Shown: piece after piece, positions 1 through 11,469 of the stretch | Layout of the letters: each line of letters opens with the position of its first letter | Numbering within the stretch: the stretch's first letter is position 1 | Source: Paraphaeosphaeria minitans | Taxonomy: Eukaryota > Ascomycota > Dothideomycetes > Pleosporales > Didymosphaeriaceae | DNA length: 64,000 nt | Reading direction: 5' to 3' | NCBI GenBank assembly: GCA_015832175.1 | Contig: WJXW01000006.1 | Span: forward strand, 806,001-870,000 | Notes under the pieces: model-generated | Seen by the model: the letters and a program-made list of their open reading frames with translations, nothing else | Told to the model about the DNA's origin: nothing | Databases searched by the model: none | Made by a program: the position numbers and the translations under genes

Positions 1-1856
1 CCTAAGCTATAGTGCTTTATAATAATATATATTATATCTATATTTTATATACTCTTATTATATCCTTTGCCTTTTCTTTATATACGTAGCTCTTTTCCCT
101 TTAAAAGTTTAGACTAGGTTATCTATATCTTTAAAGTCTAACTCTAAAATCTAGGTATCCTAAGTCTTATTATAGCTTTTCTAGTAGAGTAGGTATTACT
201 TTTACCCCTTTCTTATTTGCTTAGCTAGGAATTCTTCTACTTCCTAGGCTTCTCCTCCTTTAGGTGTGACCTCTAGTAGCTAGGTGTTAATGTCTTTTAC
301 TCCTAGCCTTAGTTTCTATTATTTAAGAAAAGAAATGTAAAACACGTTGTAAATGCGATAGTATAGTAGAAGGAGTAGGTAGTATACCTACGTTCTAACT
401 GCGTCCTGCACTTAAAAGGGCCTAATAAATTTTCTTAATAGCTTTTTGCTTAGTTATTAAGGCATATATATATTTTTTATACTAAGTAGGACTAAGTTGC
501 CTCTCTAGAATAACTCTTACTTATGCTTCTTATTATAGTACTAGCTCTAATACTCTTATACTAAGTGTAGGTGCTCTATAAGTAATGCGCGTGCACTATA
601 TATACGTTTTACTCTCTTAACTATATTTAGTAGCTCCCCCTCTAGCCTACTATCTATAGGAGGCGTAGTGAGGATAAGGTGCTTACTATATACTATATAG
701 AAAGGTGTTATTTTTGTTAAATTGTAGATAGAGTTATTGTATGCAAATTAAACTGTTAGGAGTAGTTTAATCTAGTTTATTTATAGAGGTGTAATAAATA
801 TGCGAAGGTATTGTTTAAGCATCTAATTCTAGCGCTCTGTTTGCCTATTTGTTTAGCGGTAGAAAGTAGTGCTAAGCCTACGCTTTACCTATAGTTAGTA
901 GTATATTTCTACCTAAAAAGCGGAGGTGAAGGTAGAGCCCCTATTAGATATAATACCTTTCTAAATACTAAACTTTAAAATAACCTCTTAGAAGTAGGCT
1001 TCTATAAATTCCTTTACATCCTATATTTTCTATGTAGGGATATAGATAGCTATCTTAAAAAAGTGGTATATAATTATAAGAATTATATTAAAAGCGCAGC
1101 TGCCTTAATTCTTTGCTAGTAGGAATCTAGTTATAAAGTTTAGTAAGACTTCCTTAAAGATATCCTTTAGCGTTAGAAGAGGTAATAGCTAGCTATATTT
1201 ACTATGCCTTAGAGCTTTGCTCTTTTAGTAAATAGTATAAGTCCTTACGTACTTCTAAATATTTTAACCTATAAGAGGCTAATAGTAGGTCCTCTTAATA
1301 GCCTTAAGCGTTCTACGTGTACTAAAGTGGCCTACTATATGCGTATTATAGTGCTAGAACAAAATCTCTTACCTAATTACTAGTTTATCTAGGATATATA
1401 ATCTGCTATTATATTTTAGGACTTCTATTTTATTAAGGCGCTATACTTGCGCCTTACTACTACTTTAAGTGCTTCTCTTACGCCTTAAGCTAGTAATACG
1501 CTTAATAGTAAAGGCGTTCTTTTACTAAAGCTACTAAACTTTAGTAATAAAGTTAGACTCTTTTATTATAGGTTTACTACTAACTAATACTCTAGCTAGT
1601 AAGCGTAGTACACATAGTGTGTATACTATAGCACTAGTAGTAGGGACCCTTATAGCTCTGTAAATATTAGTAATATATATCTTATATGCGCCTAATAAGC
1701 TTAGCTTGTTTATAGATCTGCTTACTCTACTATACTTAGTCCTCTGTAGTATTTTGTTCTATAGAGTAGGTAATAAATATGTTAGTAATAGGTTCTCCTA
1801 TGCGTAATCTGCCCTTCTTAATAGTCTATCCGCTAGGTTTATTTTCCCTAGGCAGT
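1..1856 (-). mobile_element. Old RIPped Gypsy element F, 3' part (integrase end), runs off the window
   Basis: This AT-rich stretch reads on the minus strand as the C-terminal integrase region of a Ty3/Gypsy polyprotein. About 300-620 gives a recognisable 'SKKLLRKFIRPF' type block followed by 'IYNVFYISFLK', the usual end of chromovirus integrases. Stops fall at former Gln and Trp codons, which is the RIP pattern. The 3' LTR is not visible and should lie left of position 1. The element is interrupted by element A and then B1, and it resumes at 16732. Linking the pieces rests on the clean 5 bp target duplications of A and B1. The family is inferred; I have no full-length copy to compare. Confidence 0.6.
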
Positions 1857-2267
1857 TGTTAAGATCCGAAGGCTAGGCCTCCTGGGATCTTCATATGTAT
1901 CTACATTCGTTGTTCAAGTGGCACAGCACAAAAGGTCATGTGACCTAATTAGTGTGATTAGAGCACTAAGACAACTAATTAGACTAAGCACTTAACATAC
2001 TAAGCAACTGATTAGTGCTTAATTAGTTTAATTAGAGCGATTAGTCCACTAATCGCTTAAAGTATATAGGAACGTAAGGATAGGCTCTCTATACTTGTGT
2101 TTAATCTGTTTATTAATCTATTATTTAGATTCTAGTAGACTAAATTGTTAACTTATTACACTTTGTAAGATACTATTATATTAATAAGACCTTCTACCTT
2201 CTGTAAGTACTCCTACCTAAGAACTAACCTTAACCCTTTAGAACTAGCTACTCTCTTAGATTTAACA
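1857..2267 (+). repeat. 5' LTR of element A
   Basis: 411 bp, TG...CA ends. The first 75 bp are noticeably less AT-mutated than the rest. U3 (1857-2060) is rich in palindromic ATTAG/CTAAT words. From the TATATAGG box at about 2063 onward the sequence is shared with the LTRs of elements C and D. Confidence 0.9.
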
Positions 2268-2329
2268 TCTTAAACACCCTTAATATAAGTACTTCACAAA
2301 CTCCTACCTCTTCTACAGCTTTAGGTGCC

Positions 2330-5300
2330 GCCAAGATTACTCCTATAAAGGATAGTAGTAAGGCGTATAAACCTAATTTCTACTTTAGTAAATAATCTTA
2401 AACTAACGTCTAGATTCTTTAGTTAGACCTCTACTTCTTTAACTTAGATAAACCCTTTAAAGACAAAAAGAAGGTTATTTTCGCAGCAATATATATATAA
2501 GGAGATACAGGATTATAGATCTATCCCTACCTTAAAAAGTACCTAGGAATAGACCACGACAATAATAACAATAATTACGCAAATAAACACGCTAATATAG
2601 TTAATATTATTAAGGATTATAATAACTTTAAGAAATGCCTTAAATAACTCTTTAGAATTACTAATAAGGACTCTATTACAAAAGCAAAGATTTAGACTAT
2701 AACTTAGAAATAATTAGTAGCTAAGTATATAGCTAGGTTTCGCAGATACGCTGTGTAACTTAACTAGGACAATAAATCTCTTTAGGACATGTATAAATAA
2801 GGACTTAAATAGAAACTATATAAAGAACTCTTATATAGTAGTGCACAAATTACTAACCTTAAAGAACTATATAAAGAAACTATTAGGATTAATAAAGAGT
2901 AGTTTTCACTATAACAAGAGCTCTACTAAAACCCTAAAGTAATAAGCTTTAGATAACTAGCAAAAATAGTTTATAAGAATCTTGTTAGAATTGTCTAAAA
3001 GTAACAGCTAAGGAACTACTAGAGATATAAACTAATAGAAGATGTCTAGTTTAACTATATAGGCAAAGGAAAAAGAGGAAGGATAGGCCCTAAGCAGCCT
3101 AATAAACGCGTCTCTAATAGAAGTTAACAACTAATAACTAAGACCCATAAATGCTTTACATGTAGTAAACTAGGCTATATAGCTAGGAACTATAAATTAA
3201 AGAACAAAGTCTATTAAACTAAATTAAATGTACTAACTATTAAAGACTAAGAACCTAATAAGGAATAGGAAGTTATTACAACACTATTTAGTTACTAACA
3301 CGTCACACTAGAGTAAAGTAAGTAATTAGATTTACTTAACTCACAACTATACAAAGATCCAGAAGATAACTCTAATATATACCACAACGTAGAAGACGTA
3401 GAAAAGATACTAAGATCTCCTACTCCTCACCTACAAAGTAGGCGGGAAGAAGACAACCCTATGTTACCTAAGTATAAACTAAATATTTAGGACTATATAG
3501 AACCCTACTAGGCACCAAAAGGAATGCAATCCTATAAAAATAAGAAGTTAGACTATGTACTAAAGTACTATCTAGACTACTAAAATCCTACACACTAATT
3601 CTGTATATAGATGTATTATAAAGAACCAACATACGCACAACATAAGGTAGAGAAAGAGGAGAATAAGAGATAACTTAAAAGGAAACTGCGCTGTAGATAG
3701 ATATAAATAGACTGCCCTATTATAGCTTATAATAAACACCTCTAGAATAAATAATAAGTAAAATACTTTCCTTACCTCACGCTAAAGGGCAATAAATACT
3801 ATAATATACTTATTAACAGAGACTATATATAACTATACTAGTACACATGTCTAAACTAAGACTATAAATACTACTATATAGCTAAATATTTAGACAGCTT
3901 TATAAACTGCCCTCTGTAAGAAGTAACAATAGAGCTACTAATTTAACTAGTATATAGGAATAGTAAAGACTATAGGAGGAAAAATAGAAGAACATCCTTA
4001 TAGGAAGAAGAAAAAGATAATCTACACAAGCTATATACTTAAGAATAATAATAGAAGCGGATGCTTAGAAACGTATACTAGGCACTAGAACTTAACTATA
4101 ACCTATACAAATAGATGTCTTTTTTAGGCCTAAACTTAGACAAGAAAATGCCTTTATTAAATTAAATACTATAGCAAGCACAGCATTAGTTAAGCTACTA
4201 GTATAGCTTAAAGAAATATAGGCTTAAGCTCTTATAGACTTAGGAGTAGAAAGAAACTTTATATTTTATTAGATAGTAAGATAAGCAGGACTTATAATAT
4301 TAGAGAAAAAAGTACCCTATATTATCTATATCGTAAATAGATTCCTAATGCCTAAGATACCTTAAATATACTAGGAGGTCACTACCACAATAACAGTCTA
4401 AGGACATAGAGAGGAACTTACCTTAGATGTCTTACTAGGATCCAAGTATAAGTTAGTCTTAGGATTACCTTAGTTAACAATACACAACCTATAGATTAAC
4501 TAGGGTATAAAGAAAATATTATTTAAACGCTATAATTATATATTATAAGCAAAGCCTACGCATTAACTAAAAATAATAGTAGATAAGGGAGTTATTAATA
4601 ATATAATACTGCAACAAATAGTTAAAAAATAGAAGCACACCTTAGCAGACGCTAGTAAGTACTACTAGGTTAAGAAGCGTAAAAAGGAGGACAACAGCAC
4701 ACCCCTTACCTTACTAAAAGAGTACAGGAAATAGACACATATATTTATAGAAAAAGAAGGAAAAGCAAACCTACCTAAATATTAACCCTAGAATCTTACA
4801 ATAGACCTAGAAGAAGGGAAGACGCCACCCTTTAGACCACTATACAGTAAAACAGGAGAAGAACTCCTTAAAGAACGTAATTTTATTAAGATAAACCTTG
4901 AGAAAGGATATATATAACTATTAAAGTCACTAGTAGTAAGCCCTTTTATGTTTATTAAGAAAAAGGATAGATTAGACAGACTATGCGTTAACTACTAACA
5001 ACTTAATAATATAATAATAAAGAACTAATATCTACTACTAAACATTATAGAGTTACAAGATTAACTATCTTAAGCTAAGATATTCATAATAATAGATCTA
5101 AGAGACAGTTACCACTTTATACAAATTAAGAAAGGTAAAGAATAGAAAACAGCGTTTTAATCACGCTATAGACTATTTAAATATAAGGTTATACCTTTTA
5201 AACTTACAAACGCACTAGCAGCTTTTATAGCACTTATTAATAACATACTTTACAAATATCTAGACATATTCGTTATCGCGTATATAGACAATATCCTCGT

Positions 5301-7440
5301 CTTTTCTAAAAATAAATCAGACCACACTAAGCATATACAGACAGTACTAGAAGCACTAGACAAAGCATGCCTTTACATTAAACTTAAGAAATGTAAGTTT
5401 AACATTAAATAACTCAAATTCCTAGGATATATTATTACTACAGAAGGAATTAAGATAGCACTAAGTAAAGTTAAATGCATTAAGAACTAGCTAATACTAA
5501 AGATAGCTAAGAATATCTAAGAATTCTTAGGATTCTATAGATTTAACTAATAATTCATTTAAAATTACGTAAAGGTCACAATACCTTTAATAAATCTTAT
5601 AAAGAAGGACGTACCCTTTAAATAGATAAATAAGTGCAGAATGTTATTCTAACTCCTTAAGATAGTATGTATTATAGAACCTGTCCTTATTTATTTTAGA
5701 AGTGATAAACTACTACATTTTAAAATAGACGCTAGCGATCTTACGCTAGGCGCCTGCGCTAAATAAAAACGTAATAGTAAATAGCACCTAATTGCCTATT
5801 ACTTATGTAAATTTAATAACGCCGAAACACAATACAACATATATAATAAAGAACTCTACGCTATTGTTAAAGCTTTAAAGCACTAGAGGATTTACGCACT
5901 TAGTTACTTAATACTAGAAATCTATATAGATTATAAGAACCTTCTAAGGTTTATAACAACAAAAGAACTTACGCCACAATAATAAAGATAGTTATAAACT
6001 ATAGGGCAGTATAAGTTTAAAATTATCTATATAGCTAGGAAAGAAAATAGCAGAGTAGACGCTCTTAGCTAACAAAGTAATCTAGTAGGAGAAAAAGTAA
6101 AAACCTTCTCTGTAATCCTTCGCAAAGCTAAAGATAGATCTCTAGAACTAATAGTAGAACTAAATTAACTTTTAGTAATTAACTAAGAAGTTCTAGAACA
6201 TCTATAGACTAAGATTATCTAACAATACCACGATAACCCTATGTACAGACACCTAGGTATTACAAAAATAATAGAACTTATCTAAAGGAATTACACCTTT
6301 AAAAGAATTAAGGAAGCTGTAATAACTTATATCTATAAATATACAGAATACTAAAGAAATAAACATAGTATACATTTTAAATATAGAGAGATGCAAGTAA
6401 TTAGAATACTAATAGCACTATAGAAAGACATCGCTATAGATTTTGTTATAGGAATTCTAAACTCTAAGGATCTAACAACAGGAATTAAATATAATAGTAT
6501 ACTAGTAATAGTCTACTAACTAACTAAGTATATCAAGCTTATTCTATGCCTTAAAAGAATAACGGCAAAAGAACTTACTTTTCTTATCCTAGATAGACTA
6601 ATTAAACACCACAGAATCCTAAAAATAATTATTAGTAACAGAGACAAGCTATTCACGTTAAATTATTAGATAACGCTTATAGCACTGCTTAGAATAAAAC
6701 AAAAGCTATTAATAGCTTACTATCTATAAATAGACAGACAGACAGAACGTATAAACCAAACTATAGAAATGTACCTACGCATCTACTGTAACAGTTAGAA
6801 AAATAACTAGGTTTTATTACTACCTATAGTATAGTTAGCCTATAATAACAAAGTATTAGTAGTATTAGGACATACACTATTCTATACAAACTACAGAAGA
6901 CACCTACATCTCTTTAACCAACAATTTCCTATAATAATTAAAGCAAAAGAAGCTATAAATATAGCAGAAAATATAAAGAAAATACACTAATAACTCTAAA
7001 AAAATCTCAAGAAAGCTTAGCAGCAATTAATTTCATACTAAAATTAAAAATAAAAAATGGCACCTTAGCTAAAAAAGGGGGATAAAGTATATCTACTTAT
7101 AAAGAACCTTTAAACTTAGAAGAGAAAACACAAGAAACTAGATTATATTAAGGTTAGACTATTTTACATTTCTAAGCAATATCAGTAGTGAACTACAAGT
7201 TAGAACTACTGCTAGATGTAAAGATACACCTAGTATTCCACGTATTACTACTAGAACTAGCAGACCCTAATACACTAGTTAGAACCGCCTTCTACTATAG
7301 AACTAAGGAAGAAAATAAATTTAAGGTTAAAAGAATTCTAGAATATAATTAGTATAATAACGTGTACCTTATTAAGTAGAAAGGTTACCCACACAGCGAA
7401 AACACTTAGGAACTAGAGAACTACCTAGGAAACTATTAAT
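2330..7440 (+). pseudogene. gag-pol of element A, degraded by RIP
   Basis: Domains can be followed in order. A gag zinc knuckle (CFTCSKLGYIARN) lies at about 3149-3190. A protease-like 'ALIDLG' is at about 4228. Reverse transcriptase has 'FIKKKDRLDRLCVNY' at about 4950 and the catalytic-box remnant 'YIDNILVFS' at about 5280, where the second Asp is now Asn, as a G-to-A change would give. RNase H ('KIDASDLTLGACAK') is near 5725. Integrase runs at about 6230-7200. The chromodomain (about 7335-7440) has 'YLIKQKGYPHSENTQE' with stop codons at the Gln/Trp sites. Nearly all in-frame stops are TAA or TAG replacing CAA, CAG or TGG. The chromodomain places it among the chromoviruses. Confidence 0.85.
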
Positions 7441-7582
7441 AAAAAATTAAAAAATTTTACTAATAACCTACACAGCACAATAATATTTATACCTAAAATA
7501 GTAAAGGCACTAGATTATTCTAGAATTCTAATAGGAAATCCTTAAAAGCGCTCTATGTTGCAGGGGATAAGAAGGGACCTAA

Positions 7583-7958
7583 AAGAGTCTTATTAACTAC
7601 TAGATTAATAGCCTTATAAGATTTAGCCTCCTTAATATTCTTCTCCTTAACCGCTATCGCATTCTTAGTACGCTTATCTAGTAAGTCTATTTACTAACGT
7701 AACTAATCTTTATACGCGCGTGCAACCTATAACTTCTTTAACGCCTCTTTATAGGCCTTAAACGTAGCTTTCTATGTTTCTTTTAACTCTTTTATCTATA
7801 TACGCAATTTCTCTTTCTTTGCTAACAAACGCTTAAACTTAGACTTTAAAACACGCACATTATAATATTAACCTTAATAAACACATTCCTTATATCTTCT
7901 AGACTAAACGTGAATTTTATAAATATAGTTATATTTTATATATGTTAAGTATTTCTTA
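7583..7958 (-). pseudogene. Antisense accessory ORF of element A: Cys-knuckle plus coiled-coil-like protein
   Basis: Read opposite to gag-pol, between the chromodomain and the 3' LTR, is a coherent frame with stops only where Gln codons would be. It begins near the 3' LTR with a Cys/Tyr-spaced block, in which Tyr is the expected RIP product of Cys, including 'SRRYKECVY' (about 7880-7910). A Lys/Glu/Gln-rich segment ('LLAKKEKLRIQIKELKE' with RIP stops read as Gln) of about 75 residues follows, ending in 'IDLLDKRTKNAIAVKEK'. It resembles small Cys-knuckle/coiled-coil hypothetical proteins that I recall being common in fungal genomes. Its function is unknown. Equivalent frames sit in the same place in elements B, C and D. 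Confidence 0.6.
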
Positions 7959-8150
7959 ACTATAACTTTGCTAAAGGAGTTAATAAAATTAGTTAAGTAA
8001 TAGCGATAGATAGTGCTAGACTTAGAAAGTTATTAGGGCATAATGTAAGTAAGCTAACGCTACTTATAACGTAGGGCAAGCTCTAGTTATAACTAGGCAT
8101 AAGACATAGTTACATAATTTAAGGACAAATCCTAGCAAAGAGGGAGATAA

Positions 8151-8561
8151 TGTTAAGATCTAAAGGCTAGGCCTCTTAGGATTTTTATATGTATCTATAT
8201 TTGTTGTTTAAGTGGCACAGCACAAAAGGTCACGTAACCTAATTAGTGTAATTAGAGCGCTAAGATAACTAATTAGACTAAGCACTTAATATACTAAGCA
8301 ACTAATTAGTGCTTAATTAGTTTAATTAGAGCGATTAGTCCACTAATCGCTTAAAGTATATAGGAACGCAAGGATAGGCTCTCTATACTTATGTTTAATC
8401 TGTTTATTAATCTATTATTTAGATTCTAGCAGACCAAATTATTAACTTGTTACACTTCGCAAGATACTATTATATTAATAAGACCTTTCACCTTCTGTAA
8501 GTACTCCTGCCCAAGAACCAACCTTAACCCTTTAGGACTAGCTACCCTCTTGGATTTAACA
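8151..8561 (+). repeat. 3' LTR of element A
   Basis: 411 bp, same termini as the 5' copy. It differs from the 5' LTR largely by C/T and G/A changes. It is immediately followed by the GCAGT target duplication. Confidence 0.9.
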
Positions 8562-8603
8562 GCAGTGTTCTACTTTAAAATTAAAAGCTACTAAGTATAT
8601 TAC

Positions 8604-8815
8604 TATTAGGAGTTGGGCACAAGTAATGTAGCTTTAGCTTTAAATGTGAAACAATAGTGGATTGTATAGTAGGATGTAGAATAGAGGATAGACAAATCGC
8701 TGCCAGATTACTCTGTTAGTAATAGAACTATATAGCCTTGGATTAGGTAATCTCTACCTATATCTAGCTAGCCCTTACTATCCTAGCGCCTAGCCAGATA
8801 TCTAGGGTTCTAATA
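8604..8815 (-). repeat. 3' LTR of element B1
   Basis: 212 bp, heavily C-to-T/G-to-A altered relative to the 5' LTR at 16515-16726. The left flank ATTAC matches the duplication on the other side. Confidence 0.9.
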
Positions 8816-9399
8816 TTATCCCCCTTTAAAGGATCTCTTGTCCTAAGAGTGAAGCATTTAGCAAGTCCCTTTACTATTTATTACTATTAGTCTTTTATTA
8901 GCACTAACTAGCTCTACTAGTACTTAGTAGTTAGCGTAAGTTCTTAACTATCCCTACTTCTTAAACTTAGTAGTAAGCCTAATATTACAGGATCTAAAAG
9001 GTTCTACTATTTCTAAGATAGCTTAATTATAGATAATAAGGAGGATTACGTCCTAGTTTATTCCTATTTATACTATTTTATTCTAGATAGTGCCTAAATT
9101 ATTATAATAGATTTATGCGGCACTTAGGCGCCCTTTGTGTTAGATTATAACTATTTTCGCCTAAGTAAGGCAAGATATCGCTATCTACGCTAGTGTGGCA
9201 TATAACCACGCTAGCAACTAGCGTCTTAGCGGTAGGGTGGTTATCCTATCGCCTAGGGCTCTTAGACCTGTTCTCTACTTATATTTTCTTATAGTAAGTG
9301 ACATTATGCGGCCCTTAGATTAGCGCATTCTAGCGCAACTTAGCACTAACTATACTAAAGAGTCGCACGTTGTACCTTTTTAGTATATATTTAACACTT

Positions 9400-9500
9400 T
9401 TTGTACATCTTTGGCAATTATCGACACTAATTAGCACTAATAGGCAACAATTAGTATTAGTTAGCACTAATTAGCACAAATTAGTACTAATTATTACAAA
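9400..9500. repeat. Dense array of TTAGCACTAA-like decamers in element B
   Basis: Copies of (A/T)TTAGCACTAA, TTAGCACAAA and TTAGTACTAA follow each other almost without spacer here. They recur singly or in pairs at about 9760-9790, 10175-10205, 10435-10455 and 10840-10875, and in the second B copy from 19930. The core TTAGCGCTAA is a perfect palindrome. Where RIP is lighter the word reads TTGGCAC. The function is unknown. Confidence 0.6.
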
Positions 9501-9547
9501 TTATAATAGCTCTATCTAAGAAGCGCTCTCTTCGCGACTATTATATT

Positions 9548-10445
9548 AATATAATTAAGACTAACAGACTTTGTACTAAAATACTGTGTATTAGATGTAT
9601 TAGAATTATAGTAGAGCGTAGTATTTTAGAATTAGACACTATATGCGTAATAGACCTAAATAATAATAAATAGGAATTATTACAATTTAAAGGTTACTAC
9701 TACAAGGAGTGTAGTAATTATTTAAATAAGGGCACCTTATGCTTTACAGTAAGTTACTTTCTAGCGTTATTTAGCGCTATTTGGCACTATTAGGTTCTAA
9801 TAGGCGTATATAGCCCCTATTTAAGGTACTTAGGCTCCTTAAGACCCTTAAAGTCTGTTTTAGGTCTATCCTAGGAATAGATATCTAAGTCTTAGTCGCA
9901 GCGTTTAAGGAAGCTAATACTATAGCCTAAGTGTCCTATAAAGCTACTAAAGAGGAGTATAAGGTCTAGTGTAAGGACCTAAAGTATATTACGGCTCTAG
10001 CTAATCTTACTAAAGGCTAATTACAACTTATAGCTAAACCTATTACTTTTTTATTATAGAATAAGGAGAACGCGCTCTTTAAAGTGTAGAAGCTAAGAAT
10101 AGAGGCTAATAAGAGGGTAATAGCTATAGCTACACGTATTATAATGGAGCTAAATAAGTATAGGTACTATTTAGTGTAATTTAGCACAAATTAGCGCTAA
10201 TTAGTATATAGGGACTTACGTAGGTACGCTAAGAAATTCTAGGCCTATAATAGGGCCTTTATACTTAAAGATAAGTGCGCTAACTCTAGTGTACTTTTAG
10301 ATAGTTGTTCTCGCTCTAGAAAGGTGCTTAAGGCTAAGGCTTATCGCATTAAGTGTAAAATAGAGTTAGAAGATAAGGCAATCTCTCTATATAAGGCTAA
10401 GGCTCTAGTATAGATATACTATAGTACTATTTAGAGTAAGTTAGC
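9548..10445 (+). pseudogene. Antisense accessory ORF of element B1: Cys-rich N-terminus plus coiled-coil-like region
   Basis: This lies opposite to pol, between the 3' LTR and the chromodomain. The first block (9548-9745) is Cys-rich: 'LCTKILCIRCI', then 'YYKECSNYLNKGTLC', a C-x2-C/Y knuckle pattern. After a gap filled by TTAGCGCTA repeats (possibly an intron or insertion, since the frame shifts), a second block at 9889-10445 is Lys/Glu/Ala-rich ('FKEANTIA', 'VSYKATKEEYKV', 'KLRIEANKRVIAIATR', 'LKAKAYRIKCKIELEDKAI'). Stops in this block fall at Gln/Trp positions, so it was a real coding frame before RIP. The same frame occurs in B2. I do not recognise a named family. Confidence 0.55.
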
Positions 10446-11469
10446 ACTAACTAGCGTAATAGGTCCCTAGCTATCCCCGCGTAACTATCCTAACTAGCTT
10501 TAATATCTCTTTAGTAGAAACTGCCGCAGCTAATACTAAAGCCTAACTAGAAGCTGCTTATAGGGACGCTAAGGTTATATCTACGCTAGCTACTCCTACT
10601 TTAGCGCGGTGTGGCGTAAAGAGGTGTAACCTAAACTTATCTACTATTTCTAAGCCCCTAGTGGACTTCCCACCTATTAATAGTACTAATACAGAGAAGT
10701 TAGCGTACTTTAATTACTGTTTTATAACTTCTTTCTATACTAAAGGCCTAGCGACTTAAAGTAGCTCTAATAAGAGTTATTAGGATTAATTATTTAAATA
10801 AGGACGTAATAAAGCACCACACGGCCTAAATAGGCATAATATAGCACAGTATAGCATGAATTAGCGTAAATAGGAATATAATGGTAGAATTTGGCAATAA
10901 TAGTAATAATCTGGCGTTAGTTAATTTTAAATGGCACATTTGCCTGGCTTTTTAGGCTATTGCCTACAAATAGGTAACATTTTAACGTAGGTTCCTATTT
11001 TAGTTAGTTATTAACCCTGTTTTAGGTAATAAGAGGCTTTCTGCCTTATAATAATATAATTTAATCCAGATTATGCTAAATTGTACGAATATATACTAGA
11101 TTATACTAGAATTGCAATGTTACTAACATTATCCTTATTCTTTATTAATTTTAAAGGGTGTCGCATATACTAATTAGTATTCCTATACCTATTAAAACAC
11201 TCTACCTAACTAGCTAACTATCTACTAAACTCCCTGTAGGAGACACGTAGGGTTTCTAAAAGGATAAAAGGGTCTATAGTATCTAATTATAAGTTAATGT
11301 TCGCATATTGTACTAAATTAGGACATTTTGTGCTAGGTAGGTCTAACTTAAACTAACCTTTTTATATAGGTTCTTAGCGTTTGCTAATTTTCCCCTTTAA
11401 GGGAGGTTGCCTACGACCTCTTTTTTTCGCCTCTAGACGTGTAGTTATTAACCTTCTTAGGGATATCTT

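Larger units (their letters stand above)
1857..8561 (+). mobile_element. Ty3/Gypsy chromovirus A, full length, RIP-inactivated
   Basis: A complete 6705 bp LTR retrotransposon. Both LTRs are 411 bp (1857-2267 and 8151-8561), start TGTTAAGATC and end GATTTAACA, and the element is flanked by a perfect 5 bp duplication GCAGT (1852-1856 and 8562-8566). A purine-rich tract, AAGAGGGAGATAA, precedes the 3' LTR. The interior encodes gag, protease, reverse transcriptase, RNase H, integrase and a chromodomain on the plus strand, all broken by stops at Gln/Trp codons. It inserted into element F. A minus-strand accessory ORF lies between the chromodomain and the 3' LTR. Confidence 0.92.
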
